Assembly (NCBI RefSeq): GCF_002002735.1
Contig: NZ_MUNY01000078.1
Span: forward strand, 310,001-374,000
Length of the DNA: 64,000 nt
Direction: 5' to 3'
Source of the DNA: Algoriphagus sp. A40
GTDB taxonomy: Bacteria > Bacteroidota > Bacteroidia > Cytophagales > Cyclobacteriaceae
Numbering within the stretch: the first letter of the stretch is position 1; every line of letters starts with the position of its first letter. The translations under genes and the position numbers were made by a program. Below, piece by piece: positions 1-9,900 of the stretch. The notes beneath the pieces were generated by a model that worked only from the letters and a program-made list of their open reading frames with translations, did no database searches and was not told the DNA's origin.

Positions 1-1
1 G

Positions 2-73
2 GTGATGGAGCAATCCTTGAATCCTGGTGCTCCGCTTACCCCAAATGCGACGATAAATCTGGTTTTAGGATAA
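2..73 (+). CDS. ftsI: FtsI-type penicillin-binding protein, C-terminal end (partial)
   Basis: Only the last 23 codons are in the window, ending at the TAA at 71-73, which touches the murE start. The translated tail (SLNPGAPLTPNATINLVLG) reads like the end of a PASTA repeat, the small beta-lactam-binding-like domain found at the C-terminus of many Bacteroidetes division transpeptidases. The place immediately before murE is where ftsI sits in dcw clusters. Seen: the frame and the PASTA-like ending. Inferred: that this is the septal transpeptidase FtsI. Confidence 0.7.
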   Translation: MMEQSLNPGAPLTPNATINLVLG

Positions 74-1537
74 ATGAAAGTTCTCAAGGACATATTGTAC
101 AAAGTATCGCTGACCTCGACCATCGGAGACATGGAGCGTAGGGTGAGTGGTATTGTCTTTGACAGCAGACAAGTGGTGGAGAACAGTGCATTTGTCGCTG
201 TGCCCGGAACTCAGGTAGACGGGCACGAATTCATTGCCACTGCGCTTGAAAAAGGAGCCACGGTCATCATCTGTGAGAAACTACCAGAAGTCATCAAGGA
301 AGGAATTACCTATGTGCAAGTCATAAATTCTGCCAAGGCTTTGGGCATTATCGCTTCCAACTTCTACGATAATCCTTCGGAAAAAATCAAAGTTGTTGCT
401 GTGACCGGGACCAATGGTAAAACCACTACGGTGACACTTTTGCACCAGTTGTTTGTTTCCATGGGTTACAGCACCGGTTTGCTTTCCACAGTGGAAAACA
501 AAATCAATTCCGAAGTCATTCCAGCTACCCATACCACCCCGGATGCGGTAAGTGTGCAGGCTTTGCTCCGCAAAATGGTCGAGGAAGGCTGTACGCATTG
601 CTTTATGGAAGCCAGTTCCCATGCCATCGTCCAGGAGCGGATTGCAGGATTAAAGTTGACTGGAGCTGTTTTCACCAATATCACCCACGATCACCTCGAC
701 TATCACGGGACGTTTGACGAGTATATTAAGGCCAAGAAAAAACTGTTTGACGAGTTGCCTAAAGATGCTTTTGCACTTGTAAACGGTGACGATAAGCGGG
801 CTGCTGTGATGGTTCAAAATTGCAAAGGAACTCATCAGACTTTTGCACTTAAATCTTCAGCGGATTTCAAAGGAAAAATCATTTCCAATACCCTCGAAGG
901 TCTTGAACTGGAAATCAACGGCAAGCTGATCTGGTTTAGGATGATCGGAGCATTCAATGCCTACAATCTCCTGGGAGTCTTGGGAGTGGCGGTTCTACTG
1001 GGTGAAGATGAGGATGAAGTGCTTCGGATGCTTTCTGCCATCCGTGGTGCAAAGGGAAGATTTGACCGGATAGCCATCGGCGGAATCATAGCGATCGTGG
1101 ATTATGCACATACTCCGGACGCGCTGGACAATGTCCTCAAAACCATCAATGGAGTCCGAACAGGCAACGAACAACTCATCACAGTGGTAGGCTGCGGTGG
1201 AAACCGGGACAAAACCAAACGGCCAATCATGGCCAAAATGGCTGTGAGTGAAAGCACCAAGGTCATTCTCACTTCCGACAATCCCCGATTTGAGGAGCCC
1301 ATGGATATCCTTCGTGACATGCAGGCTGGAATCGGTCCTTCAGAAGTCCGAAAAACCCTGACAATCGAAGACCGAAGAGAAGCAATCAAGACAGCGGTGA
1401 TGCTTTCCAAAAAAGGGGATATCATCCTGATCGCTGGCAAAGGCCATGAAGATTACCAAGAAATCAAAGGGGTGAAACACCACTTTGATGATGCCGAAGT
1501 CGTGACCGAAATCTTAGAACAACTGACAAAAAACTGA
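74..1537 (+). CDS. murE: UDP-MurNAc-L-Ala-D-Glu--meso-DAP ligase MurE
   Basis: Cytoplasmic Mur ligase that adds meso-diaminopimelate to UDP-MurNAc-L-Ala-D-Glu with ATP. The 487-residue length is normal for the family. An N-terminal UDP-binding domain is followed by the ATP loop [10 protein letters not shown] at residues 110-119 (Lys116). The DNPR motif at residues 402-405 is the signature that selects meso-DAP over lysine, so the peptidoglycan is predicted to be DAP type. The ATG directly follows the ftsI stop, and one base separates the end from mraY, so the gene is deep inside a dcw operon and probably translationally coupled. Confidence 0.97.
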   Translation: MKVLKDILYKVSLTSTIGDMERRVSGIVFDSRQVVENSAFVAVPGTQVDGHEFIATALEKGATVIICEKLPEVIKEGITYVQVINSAKALGIIASNFYDNPSEKIKVVAVTGTNGKTTTVTLLHQLFVSMGYSTGLLSTVENKINSEVIPATHTTPDAVSVQALLRKMVEEGCTHCFMEASSHAIVQERIAGLKLTGAVFTNITHDHLDYHGTFDEYIKAKKKLFDELPKDAFALVNGDDKRAAVMVQNCKGTHQTFALKSSADFKGKIISNTLEGLELEINGKLIWFRMIGAFNAYNLLGVLGVAVLLGEDEDEVLRMLSAIRGAKGRFDRIAIGGIIAIVDYAHTPDALDNVLKTINGVRTGNEQLITVVGCGGNRDKTKRPIMAKMAVSESTKVILTSDNPRFEEPMDILRDMQAGIGPSEVRKTLTIEDRREAIKTAVMLSKKGDIILIAGKGHEDYQEIKGVKHHFDDAEVVTEILEQLTKN

Positions 1538-1538
1538 T

Positions 1539-2750
1539 ATGCTTTATCCCATTTTTGACTACCTAGATCGAGTGCTGGACATCCCGGGAACGGGCGTGTT
1601 CCGCTATATCTCGTTCCGTGCGGGAATGGCAGCGGTTTTTTCACTGATCATTACCATCACTTTTGGACACAAAATCATCGAATGGATCCGAAACAGACAG
1701 ATCGGGGAGACAGTTCGTGATTTGGGTCTTGAAGGACAAAATCAGAAAAAAGGAACTCCAACCATGGGTGGTCTGATGATGATTGCTGCCATCCTGATTC
1801 CAACTCTGCTATTTGCCAACTTAAACAATGTCTACATCATCCTTTTGCTGATCTCCACGGTTTGGCTGGGATTGATCGGGTTTTTGGATGATTACATCAA
1901 AGTATTCCGCAAAAACAAAGAAGGTCTCAAAGGTCGATTCAAGATAGTTGGACAGATCGGGATCGGGATCATCGTGGGTTCTACGCTCTATTACAATGAC
2001 GATGTGGTAATCCGAGAGTTTTCCACACCTGTTTCCATTGAAGAAGGCGTTGTAGAAACACCATCTTTCCAGGATGTGAAGGCACTGAAGACCACTATTC
2101 CTTTTGTCAAAAACAATGAATTGGACTATGAGCGGGTTTTGGGATTTATGGGTGAATCCATGGTACCGGTGCTCTACATTCTGGTTGCAATTTTCATCAT
2201 TACAGCGGTTTCAAATGGCGCAAACATCACCGACGGAATAGACGGCCTAGCTGCCGGGACATCTGCCATCATCGGGCTTGCCATTGCGATTTTCGCCTAC
2301 CTGAGCGGTAATGCCATTTTTTCCCAATACCTGAATATCATGTACATCCCCAATTCCGGGGAGCTGGTGATTTTCGCCTCTGCCTTTATCGGTGCCTGTA
2401 TCGGTTTCCTTTGGTACAATGCCTACCCCGCCCAGGTTTTCATGGGGGACACAGGTTCATTGATGTTGGGTGGAGTGATAGCGGTTTTGGCTTTGACGCT
2501 TCGCAAAGAACTGTTGATCCCGATCATGTGCGGGATTTTCCTGGTGGAAAATGTCAGCGTAATGCTACAAGTGAGCTATTTCAAATACACCCGAAAAAAA
2601 TACGGAGAAGGACGCAGGATTTTCCTGATGTCTCCTCTGCACCATCATTACCAGAAAAAAGGAATTCATGAAGCCAAAATCGTCACCCGATTTTGGATTG
2701 TCGGAATCCTGCTTGCAGTATTCACTTTGGCCACTTTGAAGCTTAGATAA
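1539..2750 (+). CDS. mraY: Phospho-MurNAc-pentapeptide transferase MraY
   Basis: Polytopic inner-membrane enzyme that moves phospho-MurNAc-pentapeptide to undecaprenyl phosphate, making lipid I. The Mg-binding and catalytic aspartates are visible: FLDDYIKV (Asp117/Asp118) and [12 protein letters not shown] (Asp232, Asp235). [12 protein letters not shown] and the histidine-rich [11 protein letters not shown] loop are also present. At 403 residues it is about 40 longer than the E. coli enzyme. The extra length is a polar segment at roughly residues 150-205, between the DD motif and the DGIDG motif. It starts one base after murE and lies 3 bases before murD. Confidence 0.97.
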   Translation: MLYPIFDYLDRVLDIPGTGVFRYISFRAGMAAVFSLIITITFGHKIIEWIRNRQIGETVRDLGLEGQNQKKGTPTMGGLMMIAAILIPTLLFANLNNVYIILLLISTVWLGLIGFLDDYIKVFRKNKEGLKGRFKIVGQIGIGIIVGSTLYYNDDVVIREFSTPVSIEEGVVETPSFQDVKALKTTIPFVKNNELDYERVLGFMGESMVPVLYILVAIFIITAVSNGANITDGIDGLAAGTSAIIGLAIAIFAYLSGNAIFSQYLNIMYIPNSGELVIFASAFIGACIGFLWYNAYPAQVFMGDTGSLMLGGVIAVLALTLRKELLIPIMCGIFLVENVSVMLQVSYFKYTRKKYGEGRRIFLMSPLHHHYQKKGIHEAKIVTRFWIVGILLAVFTLATLKLR

Positions 2751-2753
2751 AAT

Positions 2754-4109
2754 ATGAAACAGATTGCCATCCTTGGAGCCGGAGAAAGTGGATTGGGAGC
2801 AGCATTGCTCGCCAAGCGGGAAGGCTATGGGGTTTGGGTATCTGATTCAGGGGTTATTTCAGCCGAAAGAAAAAATGCTCTTCAGGAAGCCGGAATCAGC
2901 TTTGAAGAAGGCGGGCATGATGAAGCGAAAATCCTTTCCAGCGACTTGATCATCAAAAGTCCGGGAATTCCCACTAAGGCTCCTCTAGTGAAAAAAGCCA
3001 TGGATCAGGGAATTCCGGTCATTGACGAATTGGAATTTGCCTATCGATTCAGCGCAGGAAAGGTGATTGCCATTTCCGGAACCAACGGAAAAACAACAAC
3101 AACGCTTTTGACCTATCACTTGCTCAAGGAAGCCGGATACGACGTCGGTTTGGCAGGAAATGTCGGCCAAAGTTGGGCTGGTCAATTGGTCGACCAAGAC
3201 CATGACTGGTGGGTGATTGAAGTGTCAAGTTTCCAGATCGATGGTTTCCAGTGTTTCAGGCCGACTATCGGGATTTTGACCAACATCACTCCGGATCATT
3301 TGGATCGCTACGAATACAAAATCGAAAACTATATCCTTTCCAAAATGAGTCTGTTCAAAAACATGGCTCAGCGCGAAAAGGCAATTGCATTTCTGGAGGA
3401 TCCTTTGACAAAGAAAGGACTGGAATTAAAAAAAGTAAAGGCAGATATCCATTGGATTTCTCTTTCTGAAAAGCAGGAAAAAGGAGGCTTTAGCGATGGC
3501 GAATTGTTTGAGATCTCAGCAGTTGGAGAGTCAGTTAAGATTCCGGTTTCAAGTCTTCCGATCAAAGGAAAACACAATATTCTGAATGCACTCTGCGCGG
3601 GAACTGCTGCACTGATTGCAGGACTGACCGAGGAGCAATTGACTGCCGGATTCAAAACTTTCAAAAATGCACCTCACCGAATGGAGCTTATCCGCGAGGT
3701 GGATGGGGTACGGTTTGTCAATGACAGCAAAGGCACCAATGTGGAATCCACCTATTACGCTTTGGGAAGCTATACTGACCCGATGATTTGGATTGCCGGA
3801 GGAGTGGACAAAGGCAATGACTATACTGTGTTGAACAGCTTGGTGGATGATGGGAAAGTGAAAGTATTGATCTGTCTGGGTATAGACAATGAGAAACTGA
3901 AAAAGGCTTTCTCAGGAATCATCCCGGAGATCAGAGAAACGCAGGATATCCGCGAAGCGGTGACCTGGGGGCAGGATTTGGCCAAATCAGGAGAAGTGGT
4001 TTTGCTTTCTCCGGCCTGTGCCAGCTTCGATTTATTTAAGAATTATGAGGACCGTGGAGAGCAGTTTAGAGCGGCGGTTTTGGGATTAAAAGAAAAGCAA
4101 AAAGCATGA
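2754..4109 (+). CDS. murD: UDP-MurNAc-L-alanine--D-glutamate ligase MurD
   Basis: Cytoplasmic ligase that adds D-glutamate to UDP-MurNAc-L-Ala. The N-terminal Rossmann-like UDP-binding start (AILGAGESGLGAALLAK) is followed by the ATP loop [10 protein letters not shown] (residues 108-117, Lys113). A central ITPDHLDR motif and the C-terminal VNDSKGTN and LSPACASFD motifs typical of MurD are present. Length 451 is typical. Its TGA overlaps the ftsW ATG in an ATGA junction at 4106-4109. MurC was excluded because that gene lies downstream with its own THGKT loop. Confidence 0.97.
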   Translation: MKQIAILGAGESGLGAALLAKREGYGVWVSDSGVISAERKNALQEAGISFEEGGHDEAKILSSDLIIKSPGIPTKAPLVKKAMDQGIPVIDELEFAYRFSAGKVIAISGTNGKTTTTLLTYHLLKEAGYDVGLAGNVGQSWAGQLVDQDHDWWVIEVSSFQIDGFQCFRPTIGILTNITPDHLDRYEYKIENYILSKMSLFKNMAQREKAIAFLEDPLTKKGLELKKVKADIHWISLSEKQEKGGFSDGELFEISAVGESVKIPVSSLPIKGKHNILNALCAGTAALIAGLTEEQLTAGFKTFKNAPHRMELIREVDGVRFVNDSKGTNVESTYYALGSYTDPMIWIAGGVDKGNDYTVLNSLVDDGKVKVLICLGIDNEKLKKAFSGIIPEIRETQDIREAVTWGQDLAKSGEVVLLSPACASFDLFKNYEDRGEQFRAAVLGLKEKQKA

Positions 4110-5287
4110 TTCAGCTGAAGGCATGGATAGACGAGCAGTTTAAAGGCGATCCCATCATCTGGGCGATCGTGATTTTGCTGTCTTTGTTCAGCATTCTGGT
4201 GGTGTATTCTGCCACGGGCACTTTGGCCTATAAAACAGCGGGAGGGAATACCGAACTGTACTTGTTCCGTCATTCCTTTTTGGTGTTCATTTCCCTGTTT
4301 GTGATGTGGCTGGCTCATAAGATGCCTTACCGAAAGTACGCGCTTTACGCGCGTCTCTTCATGTATTTGTCCATTCCATTGCTGGCATTCACTTATTTCT
4401 TTGGATCCAATATCAATGATGCAAACCGTTGGCTAACCATCCCGGTGATCAATCAGGCTTTCCAACCTTCCGATTTGGCGAAGCTTTCGCTCATTGCTGC
4501 CTTGGCGGCGATGTTGGCAAAGCGTCAAAATAACATCCATGATTTTACCGGTACTTTCCTACCGGTTATCCTTTCCATTGGATTGATCAGTGCACTGATC
4601 GGAATGGCTAATATGTCCACAGCGATCCTGCTTTTGGCCACTTGTCTGCTGATCATGTTTATCGGTCGGGTTCCTGTCAAATACTTGGCCTTGGTCGTCA
4701 TGGTCGGGGTGATGGGCTTGACAGTTGCGGTTTTTACAGGTCAAAGAGGTGAGACTTTCTGGTCCCGAATCGAAGCTTTCTGGGAGTCCAAAGACGACGA
4801 AAGCAAAATTCCTTTTCAGGCAGAGCAATCTTACATCGCCATTGCGACCGGAGGAATCACCGGCAAAGGTCCAGGCAACAGTGAGCAGCGTAATTCCCTG
4901 CCACATCCTTATTCGGATTTCATCTACGCCATCATCATCGAGGAATACGGCATGGTGGGTGGAGCTACAGTACTCTTCCTCTACCTCGCACTTCTTTATC
5001 GTGGAATGCGAATCGTAGCCAATTCCAATAAAGCCTTCGGAGGCTTGCTTTCTGCAGGTTTGAGTTTTGCCCTGGTCATACAGGCTTTGGTCAATATGGC
5101 CGTGGCGGTAGGATTGGGGCCGATTACAGGTTTGCCGCTTCCGCTTCTGAGTATGGGGGGGACTTCTCTGGTTTTCACCGGAACTGCTCTGGGAATTATC
5201 CTGAGTGTGAGCCGTGGGGATCATTCAGACGAAGTGAGTGCAGCGGCTCCTGAAATGAAAGTGAGTAACAGATTACGTACAGCATAA
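4106..5287 (+). CDS. ftsW: Septal peptidoglycan glycosyltransferase FtsW (SEDS family)
   Basis: Integral membrane SEDS polymerase that links lipid II into glycan strands at the septum, working with FtsI. The 393-residue product has about ten hydrophobic segments. It contains the SEDS-type stretches NDANRWL (near residue 108), QAFQPSDLAKLSLI and the C-terminal GLGPITGLPLPLLSMGGTS region. The start overlaps murD (ATGA). The stop TAA at 5285-5287 is in the same reading frame as the following murG, and no ordinary start codon separates them. FtsW rather than RodA is inferred from the dcw position. Confidence 0.95.
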   Translation: MIQLKAWIDEQFKGDPIIWAIVILLSLFSILVVYSATGTLAYKTAGGNTELYLFRHSFLVFISLFVMWLAHKMPYRKYALYARLFMYLSIPLLAFTYFFGSNINDANRWLTIPVINQAFQPSDLAKLSLIAALAAMLAKRQNNIHDFTGTFLPVILSIGLISALIGMANMSTAILLLATCLLIMFIGRVPVKYLALVVMVGVMGLTVAVFTGQRGETFWSRIEAFWESKDDESKIPFQAEQSYIAIATGGITGKGPGNSEQRNSLPHPYSDFIYAIIIEEYGMVGGATVLFLYLALLYRGMRIVANSNKAFGGLLSAGLSFALVIQALVNMAVAVGLGPITGLPLPLLSMGGTSLVFTGTALGIILSVSRGDHSDEVSAAAPEMKVSNRLRTA

Positions 5288-5299
5288 ACCCAAAAAGCT

Positions 5300-6409
5300 A
5301 TTAACGCTCAGTCAACATATCGAATTCTCATTAGCGGTGGAGGCACCGGCGGGCACATCTATCCTGCCATCGCCATCGCCAATGCCTGGAAGGAAAAGCA
5401 TCCTGCCAGTGAGATTCTATTTGTGGGTGCTTTGGGAAAAATGGAAATGCAAAAAGTCCCTGAGGCTGGCTACGAAATCAAAGGTCTGCCGGTGGCAGGT
5501 CTTCAGCGCAGCCTGACTTTGGACAACCTGAGCTTTCCTTTTAAGCTTTTGAAAAGCCTGAGGATCGCATCCGGAATTGTAAAGGACTTCCGTCCCGATG
5601 CCGTAGTCGGAGTAGGCGGCTATGCCAGCGGACCGGTGCTTTATGCTGCACAAAATAAAGGAATTCCAACCCTGGTGCAGGAGCAAAACTCTTACGCAGG
5701 GCTTACCAATAAACTTTTGGCCAAAAAGGCTAAAGCCATCTGCGTGGCTTATCCGGAGATGGAGAAGTTCTTTCCTGCATCCAAAATTAGAATCACAGGA
5801 AATCCTGTGAGAAAAGACATTCTGGATTTGTCAGGGAAAAAGGAAAAGGCCATCGAACATTTTGGACTGACTGCAGAGCGAAAAACCATTCTGGTTTTGG
5901 GAGGCTCATTGGGAGCTAGAACTCTGAATCAAGCGGTTTTGAAAGACATGGAAAGCTTGGAAGCAGCAGGTTTCCAAGTCCTTTGGCAGTGTGGGAAATT
6001 CTATTTCAAAGACATGCTGACCAAGCTTGAGGAGTCAGGATTGAAGCACATTCACTTGAGAGAATTCATCCGAGAAATGGATTTGGCTTATGCGGCAGCA
6101 GATGTGATTGTGTCGAGAGCAGGAGCGCTTTCTGTATCTGAACTCAGTCTGGTTGGCAAGCCGGTGATTTTCATCCCATCTCCAAATGTGGCCGAAGATC
6201 ACCAAACCAAAAATGCCATGGCATATGTGAATCATCAGGCCGCTTTACTCCTGAAGGATTCTGAAGCTGTGGGACAATTGAAAAGTAAAGTTGAAGGATT
6301 GATGCAGAACCCTGAATTGGGGGATGCATTGGGGAAAAATATGAAAAAGATGGCTAAGCCAGATGCGGCCAATGCCATTGTGAATGAACTGGAAAAACTG
6401 GTCAAATGA
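5300..6409 (+). CDS. murG: UDP-GlcNAc--lipid I N-acetylglucosaminyltransferase MurG (apparent ATT start)
   Basis: Peripheral membrane GT28 glycosyltransferase that converts lipid I to lipid II. The glycine-rich ISGGGTGGHIYPAIAIAN motif, needed for activity, begins at about 5330. The first ATG in frame is at 5423 and would delete it. Between the in-frame ftsW stop (5285-5287) and the motif there is no ATG, GTG, TTG or CTG. The only upstream codon that could plausibly initiate is ATT at 5300, giving 369 residues, close to the usual 355-370. A second conserved region (SRAGALSVSEL, then FIPSPNVAEDHQTKNA) binds UDP-GlcNAc. The TGA overlaps murC (ATGA). Function is certain; the start is not. A base error, rare ATT initiation or readthrough from ftsW are the options. 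Confidence 0.9.
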   Translation: MNAQSTYRILISGGGTGGHIYPAIAIANAWKEKHPASEILFVGALGKMEMQKVPEAGYEIKGLPVAGLQRSLTLDNLSFPFKLLKSLRIASGIVKDFRPDAVVGVGGYASGPVLYAAQNKGIPTLVQEQNSYAGLTNKLLAKKAKAICVAYPEMEKFFPASKIRITGNPVRKDILDLSGKKEKAIEHFGLTAERKTILVLGGSLGARTLNQAVLKDMESLEAAGFQVLWQCGKFYFKDMLTKLEESGLKHIHLREFIREMDLAYAAADVIVSRAGALSVSELSLVGKPVIFIPSPNVAEDHQTKNAMAYVNHQAALLLKDSEAVGQLKSKVEGLMQNPELGDALGKNMKKMAKPDAANAIVNELEKLVK

Positions 6410-7812
6410 CATTCAAAGGTGTAAATAAGGTGTACTTCCTCGGAATCGGTGGCATAGGCATGAGTGCCTTGGCCCGATGGTTCCGTCATGAGGGCTATCC
6501 TGTAGCGGGATACGACAAGACTCCTTCTCCTTTGACCGAAGAGTTGGAAAAAGAAGGCATGGTGATCAGTTTCACCGATTCCGCAGCGGATGTTCCATTT
6601 GAATTCACTACCAATCCGGATGAAGTGTTAGTAGTATGGACTCCGGCTATTCCAAAAGACAGTGTGCTGTTAAATTTCTTCCAGGCCCACTATCAATTGA
6701 AAAAGCGCTCTGAAGTCCTGGGGATGATCACTAAGGATTTCTACACCATTGCTGTTGCCGGTACTCACGGAAAAACCAGCACATCCTCTTTGGTGGCGCA
6801 TCTGCTAAAATCAGCTGGAAAACCTGTAGCTGCTTTCCTTGGCGGGATTACCCAGAATTACAACAGCAATCTGATTTTGCCTGGTAAGTCCAAAGAAGCA
6901 ACACTTGTCGTGGTGGAAGCGGATGAGTTTGACCGTTCTTTCCTCCGACTTCATCCAAATGAAGCGGTACTCACCAGTGCTGATCCTGATCACCTGGACA
7001 TCTATGGAGACGAGGCTACGATTCTGAATGGATTCCGAGACTTCATCAAATTGTTGGATAAGAAAGGCAAGCTCTACATCCAATCCCATGCCTGGTATCG
7101 CTTGGGTGAAAACCTTGGAATTAGCGCCGGAATCCGGGAATATGGACTGAGATCATCCGGGATACATGCTGAAAATATCATTGCAAAGCCTGGGATTTTC
7201 CTTTTCGACTACATCGGTACCAAAGTGCAGATCAAAGGATTGGAGCTGCGAATCCCCGGCTTCCACAATGTGGAAAACGCTTTGGCAGCGATTGCAATCG
7301 CCGTGGACCATGGTGTGACTGAGGAGCAAATAAGAGCAGGAATCAAATCCTTCCGCGGAGTGAAACGCAGATTTGAGATTCATTCTGCTGTGCCTGGACA
7401 TATTTATATCGATGATTATGCCCACCACCCAGAGGAGATCAAAGCTTGTTTGAGTTCGGTAAGGGCAATGTATCCATCACAAAGACTGACTGTGATCTTC
7501 CAGCCACATCTTTTTACCAGGACCAGAGATTTTGCCCCTGGATTTTCTGAAAGCCTTTCTCTGGCTGATGAAGTGGTGCTCCTTGACATATACCCTGCCC
7601 GGGAATTGCCTATCCCTGGAGTGACATCCGAGATGCTTTTGGATGGAATTAAGGCAGGGAAAAAGACTTTGATAAATAAGGCCCAGGTGATGAATTACCT
7701 GGAGGAATCCCAACCTGAAGTCCTTGTGACCATGGGTGCTGGAGATATAGATCGATTGGTGCCAGGCATTACCGCCTGGATGAATTCAAGAACAAAATCA
7801 CAGGAAGCATGA
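6406..7812 (+). CDS. murC: UDP-MurNAc--L-alanine ligase MurC
   Basis: Cytoplasmic ligase that adds L-alanine to UDP-MurNAc, the first step of the stem peptide. The N-terminal nucleotide-sugar motif FLGIGGIGMSALA is followed by the ATP loop VAGTHGKTSTSS (residues 117-128, Lys123). The THGKT form separates MurC from MurD/E/F. EADEFDRSFL and the C-terminal YAHHPEEIKA and FQPHLFTRTRDF motifs are also present. Length 468 is normal. It overlaps both murG and ftsQ by ATGA, which suggests coupled translation through the block. Confidence 0.97.
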   Translation: MTFKGVNKVYFLGIGGIGMSALARWFRHEGYPVAGYDKTPSPLTEELEKEGMVISFTDSAADVPFEFTTNPDEVLVVWTPAIPKDSVLLNFFQAHYQLKKRSEVLGMITKDFYTIAVAGTHGKTSTSSLVAHLLKSAGKPVAAFLGGITQNYNSNLILPGKSKEATLVVVEADEFDRSFLRLHPNEAVLTSADPDHLDIYGDEATILNGFRDFIKLLDKKGKLYIQSHAWYRLGENLGISAGIREYGLRSSGIHAENIIAKPGIFLFDYIGTKVQIKGLELRIPGFHNVENALAAIAIAVDHGVTEEQIRAGIKSFRGVKRRFEIHSAVPGHIYIDDYAHHPEEIKACLSSVRAMYPSQRLTVIFQPHLFTRTRDFAPGFSESLSLADEVVLLDIYPARELPIPGVTSEMLLDGIKAGKKTLINKAQVMNYLEESQPEVLVTMGAGDIDRLVPGITAWMNSRTKSQEA

Positions 7813-8564
7813 CGTTCGCCAGACTGAAAAAGCCGCTTGGATTTTTGACCCTTTGCCTGGTATTGGTTGGGTTTATAGGATTTGTGGAAAAGCAATCCCA
7901 GCTGAAAACCTATGGAGGCTTGGAGATTGATTTGGAGGCGGTGAGCGGAGTTTATTTTGTTGAGGAAAAAGAGATCGGGGAGATTGTCACTTCAGGTTTT
8001 CCTGAATTGAAAGCAGGTCTTCCAATCAATGAGGTGCCTTTGGCCGCAATTGAAAAACGGCTTTCCGGACATCCTTTCATCAAATCTGTTCAGGCTTCGA
8101 TCGAACAAAAGGGAATTCTGAAAGTGAAAATCAATCAGCATGAGCCGATCGCAAGGATCGCCCGACCGATGGGTGCGGATGGGTACATCACCACAGAGGG
8201 ATTGATCATTCCCACCTCGCCAACTTACACCAGTCGGGTTCTGATTTTGGAAGGGGACTTTGCAGAGAGGTTAATGGATCAGGGAAGTGTGGACGCTATG
8301 CCCGAACTGATGCCTTTGGTCCGATTTGTCACCCAGGATGAATTCTGGAGTGCCCAGGTGACCGAGTTGGAAATCAACAAAAAAGACGATATCCGACTTC
8401 ATCAGCAGGTTGGTAAGCAGGTGATTGAATTTGGTGATGCCCTGGATTTCGAGAGCAAATTCAAACGAATCGAAATCCTGTATAAAGAGATTTTACCGAG
8501 GAAAGGCTGGAATGCTTACGAGCGGATCAGCGTGAAGTATAAAAATCAAATTGTTTGTGAATAA
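7809..8564 (+). CDS. ftsQ: Cell division protein FtsQ
   Basis: Bitopic divisome protein. A short basic N-terminus is followed by one hydrophobic helix at about residues 10-25. The extracytoplasmic part contains a POTRA-like segment (residues about 40-110, with ISxIEKRLSGHPFIKS-type spacing around residue 85) and a FtsQ beta domain. Length 251 is typical for Bacteroidetes FtsQ. Sequence identity in this family is low, so the name rests mainly on topology and on the position between murC (ATGA overlap) and ftsA. It bridges early and late division proteins. Confidence 0.88.
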   Translation: MTFARLKKPLGFLTLCLVLVGFIGFVEKQSQLKTYGGLEIDLEAVSGVYFVEEKEIGEIVTSGFPELKAGLPINEVPLAAIEKRLSGHPFIKSVQASIEQKGILKVKINQHEPIARIARPMGADGYITTEGLIIPTSPTYTSRVLILEGDFAERLMDQGSVDAMPELMPLVRFVTQDEFWSAQVTELEINKKDDIRLHQQVGKQVIEFGDALDFESKFKRIEILYKEILPRKGWNAYERISVKYKNQIVCE

Positions 8565-8573
8565 CGCTTGGAT

Positions 8574-9887
8574 ATGGAAAACGACAAACTAATTGTAGGG
8601 CTGGATATTGGAACCACCAAAATCTGTGCGATCATCGGACGGAAAAATGAGTTTGGAAAACTCGAGGTTCTTGGAATGGGCAAGGCCGTCTCTGACGGGG
8701 TAGATCGCGGCATCGTGACCAACATCGAGAAGACTATTCATGCCATTCAAAAAGCCGTCGAAGACTGCTCCAACATGGCCGATGTAGACATTGCCGAAGT
8801 CATTGTCGGGATAGCCGGTCAGCATATCCAAAGCAAAATCATGCACGGCAGCATCATGCGCCAACCATCTGAGGACGAAATCACCGTTGAAGATGTGCAG
8901 CGGCTTTCTGCCGACATGCACAACATCGTCGTCCCTGCGGGCAACAGTATCATCCACGTGATGCCACAGGATTATACTGTGGATTACGAAGGAGGGATCA
9001 AAGATCCAGTGGGGATGGCAGGTACTCGTTTGGAGGCGGATTTCCATATCATCACCGCCCAGACTACCGCGATTCACAACATCAACAAATGCGTCAAGCG
9101 AGCCAATCTCGAATCTAAGCAACTGATCCTTGAGCCATTGGCGAGTTCACTTTCTGTTCTGAGCGACGATGAAAAAGAAGCCGGGGTGTGCTTGGTGGAT
9201 ATCGGAGGAGGAACTACGGACATTGCTATTTTCTACGAAAACATCATCCGCCATACCGCGGTGATTCCTCTGGGAGGAAATATAATCACGGCTGATATCA
9301 AGGAGGGCTGCATGCTGATGCACAATCAGGCAGAGTTGCTGAAAACCCGCTTTGGAAAAGCCATTGCGGAGGAAGCCAATCCAAATGAAATCGTGTCCAT
9401 TCCAGGACTCAGAAATAGACATCCCAAAGAAATCTCGATTCGCAACCTGGCTTCGATTATTCAGGCCCGTATGGATGAGATTATCGAGATCGTCCAAAAC
9501 GAAATCATGCAGAGCGGCTATTACAAAAAACTGGCAGGAGGTATTGTTCTGACCGGTGGTGGTGCCCAACTCCAGTGCATTTCCCAGTTGTTTGAATACC
9601 AGACCGGATTGGATACACGAATCGGATTTCCAAATGAGCACCTGGGTAAGTCTGTGATCGAGGATGTAAAGAGCCCGATGTATGCCACTTCCGTGGGATT
9701 GGTTTTGGCAGGATTCAAATCACTAGACAACAGGGAAGATGGCTATCTGAAAAGAAAAGCCAACACAGGCGTGAAGCCTAAAATCATGATAAAGCGGGAA
9801 GCCATTGCCAACAATTTCTTCAAGGGAATCACCGACAAACTGAAAACATTTATCTCCGATGATATCGGCGAAACAAATAATTACTAG
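8574..9887 (+). CDS. ftsA: Cell division protein FtsA
   Basis: Actin-like ATPase that tethers FtsZ to the membrane. The phosphate-1 motif is VGLDIGTTKICAII near the N-terminus and the phosphate-2 motif is VDIGGGTTDIAIF. GIVLTGGGAQL matches the adenosine motif. Length from the chosen ATG is 437. A TTG at 8568 is in frame two codons earlier, but the ATG at 8574 (MENDKLIV) fits better. The C-terminus (FFKGITDKLKTFISDD) looks like the usual amphipathic membrane-targeting helix. A 100-base gap with a hairpin separates it from ftsZ. Confidence 0.97.
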   Translation: MENDKLIVGLDIGTTKICAIIGRKNEFGKLEVLGMGKAVSDGVDRGIVTNIEKTIHAIQKAVEDCSNMADVDIAEVIVGIAGQHIQSKIMHGSIMRQPSEDEITVEDVQRLSADMHNIVVPAGNSIIHVMPQDYTVDYEGGIKDPVGMAGTRLEADFHIITAQTTAIHNINKCVKRANLESKQLILEPLASSLSVLSDDEKEAGVCLVDIGGGTTDIAIFYENIIRHTAVIPLGGNIITADIKEGCMLMHNQAELLKTRFGKAIAEEANPNEIVSIPGLRNRHPKEISIRNLASIIQARMDEIIEIVQNEIMQSGYYKKLAGGIVLTGGGAQLQCISQLFEYQTGLDTRIGFPNEHLGKSVIEDVKSPMYATSVGLVLAGFKSLDNREDGYLKRKANTGVKPKIMIKREAIANNFFKGITDKLKTFISDDIGETNNY

Positions 9888-9900
9888 GGCTTATGATTGG

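Noticed and set aside
4559-5224. A 221-codon open frame antisense to ftsW
   Set aside because: Its composition (Gln, His, Asp and Ser rich) is what antisense of a membrane gene gives; ftsW is certain.
5423-5425. ATG at 5423 as the murG start
   Set aside because: It would remove the conserved glycine-rich motif; the coding signal continues upstream to at least 5321.
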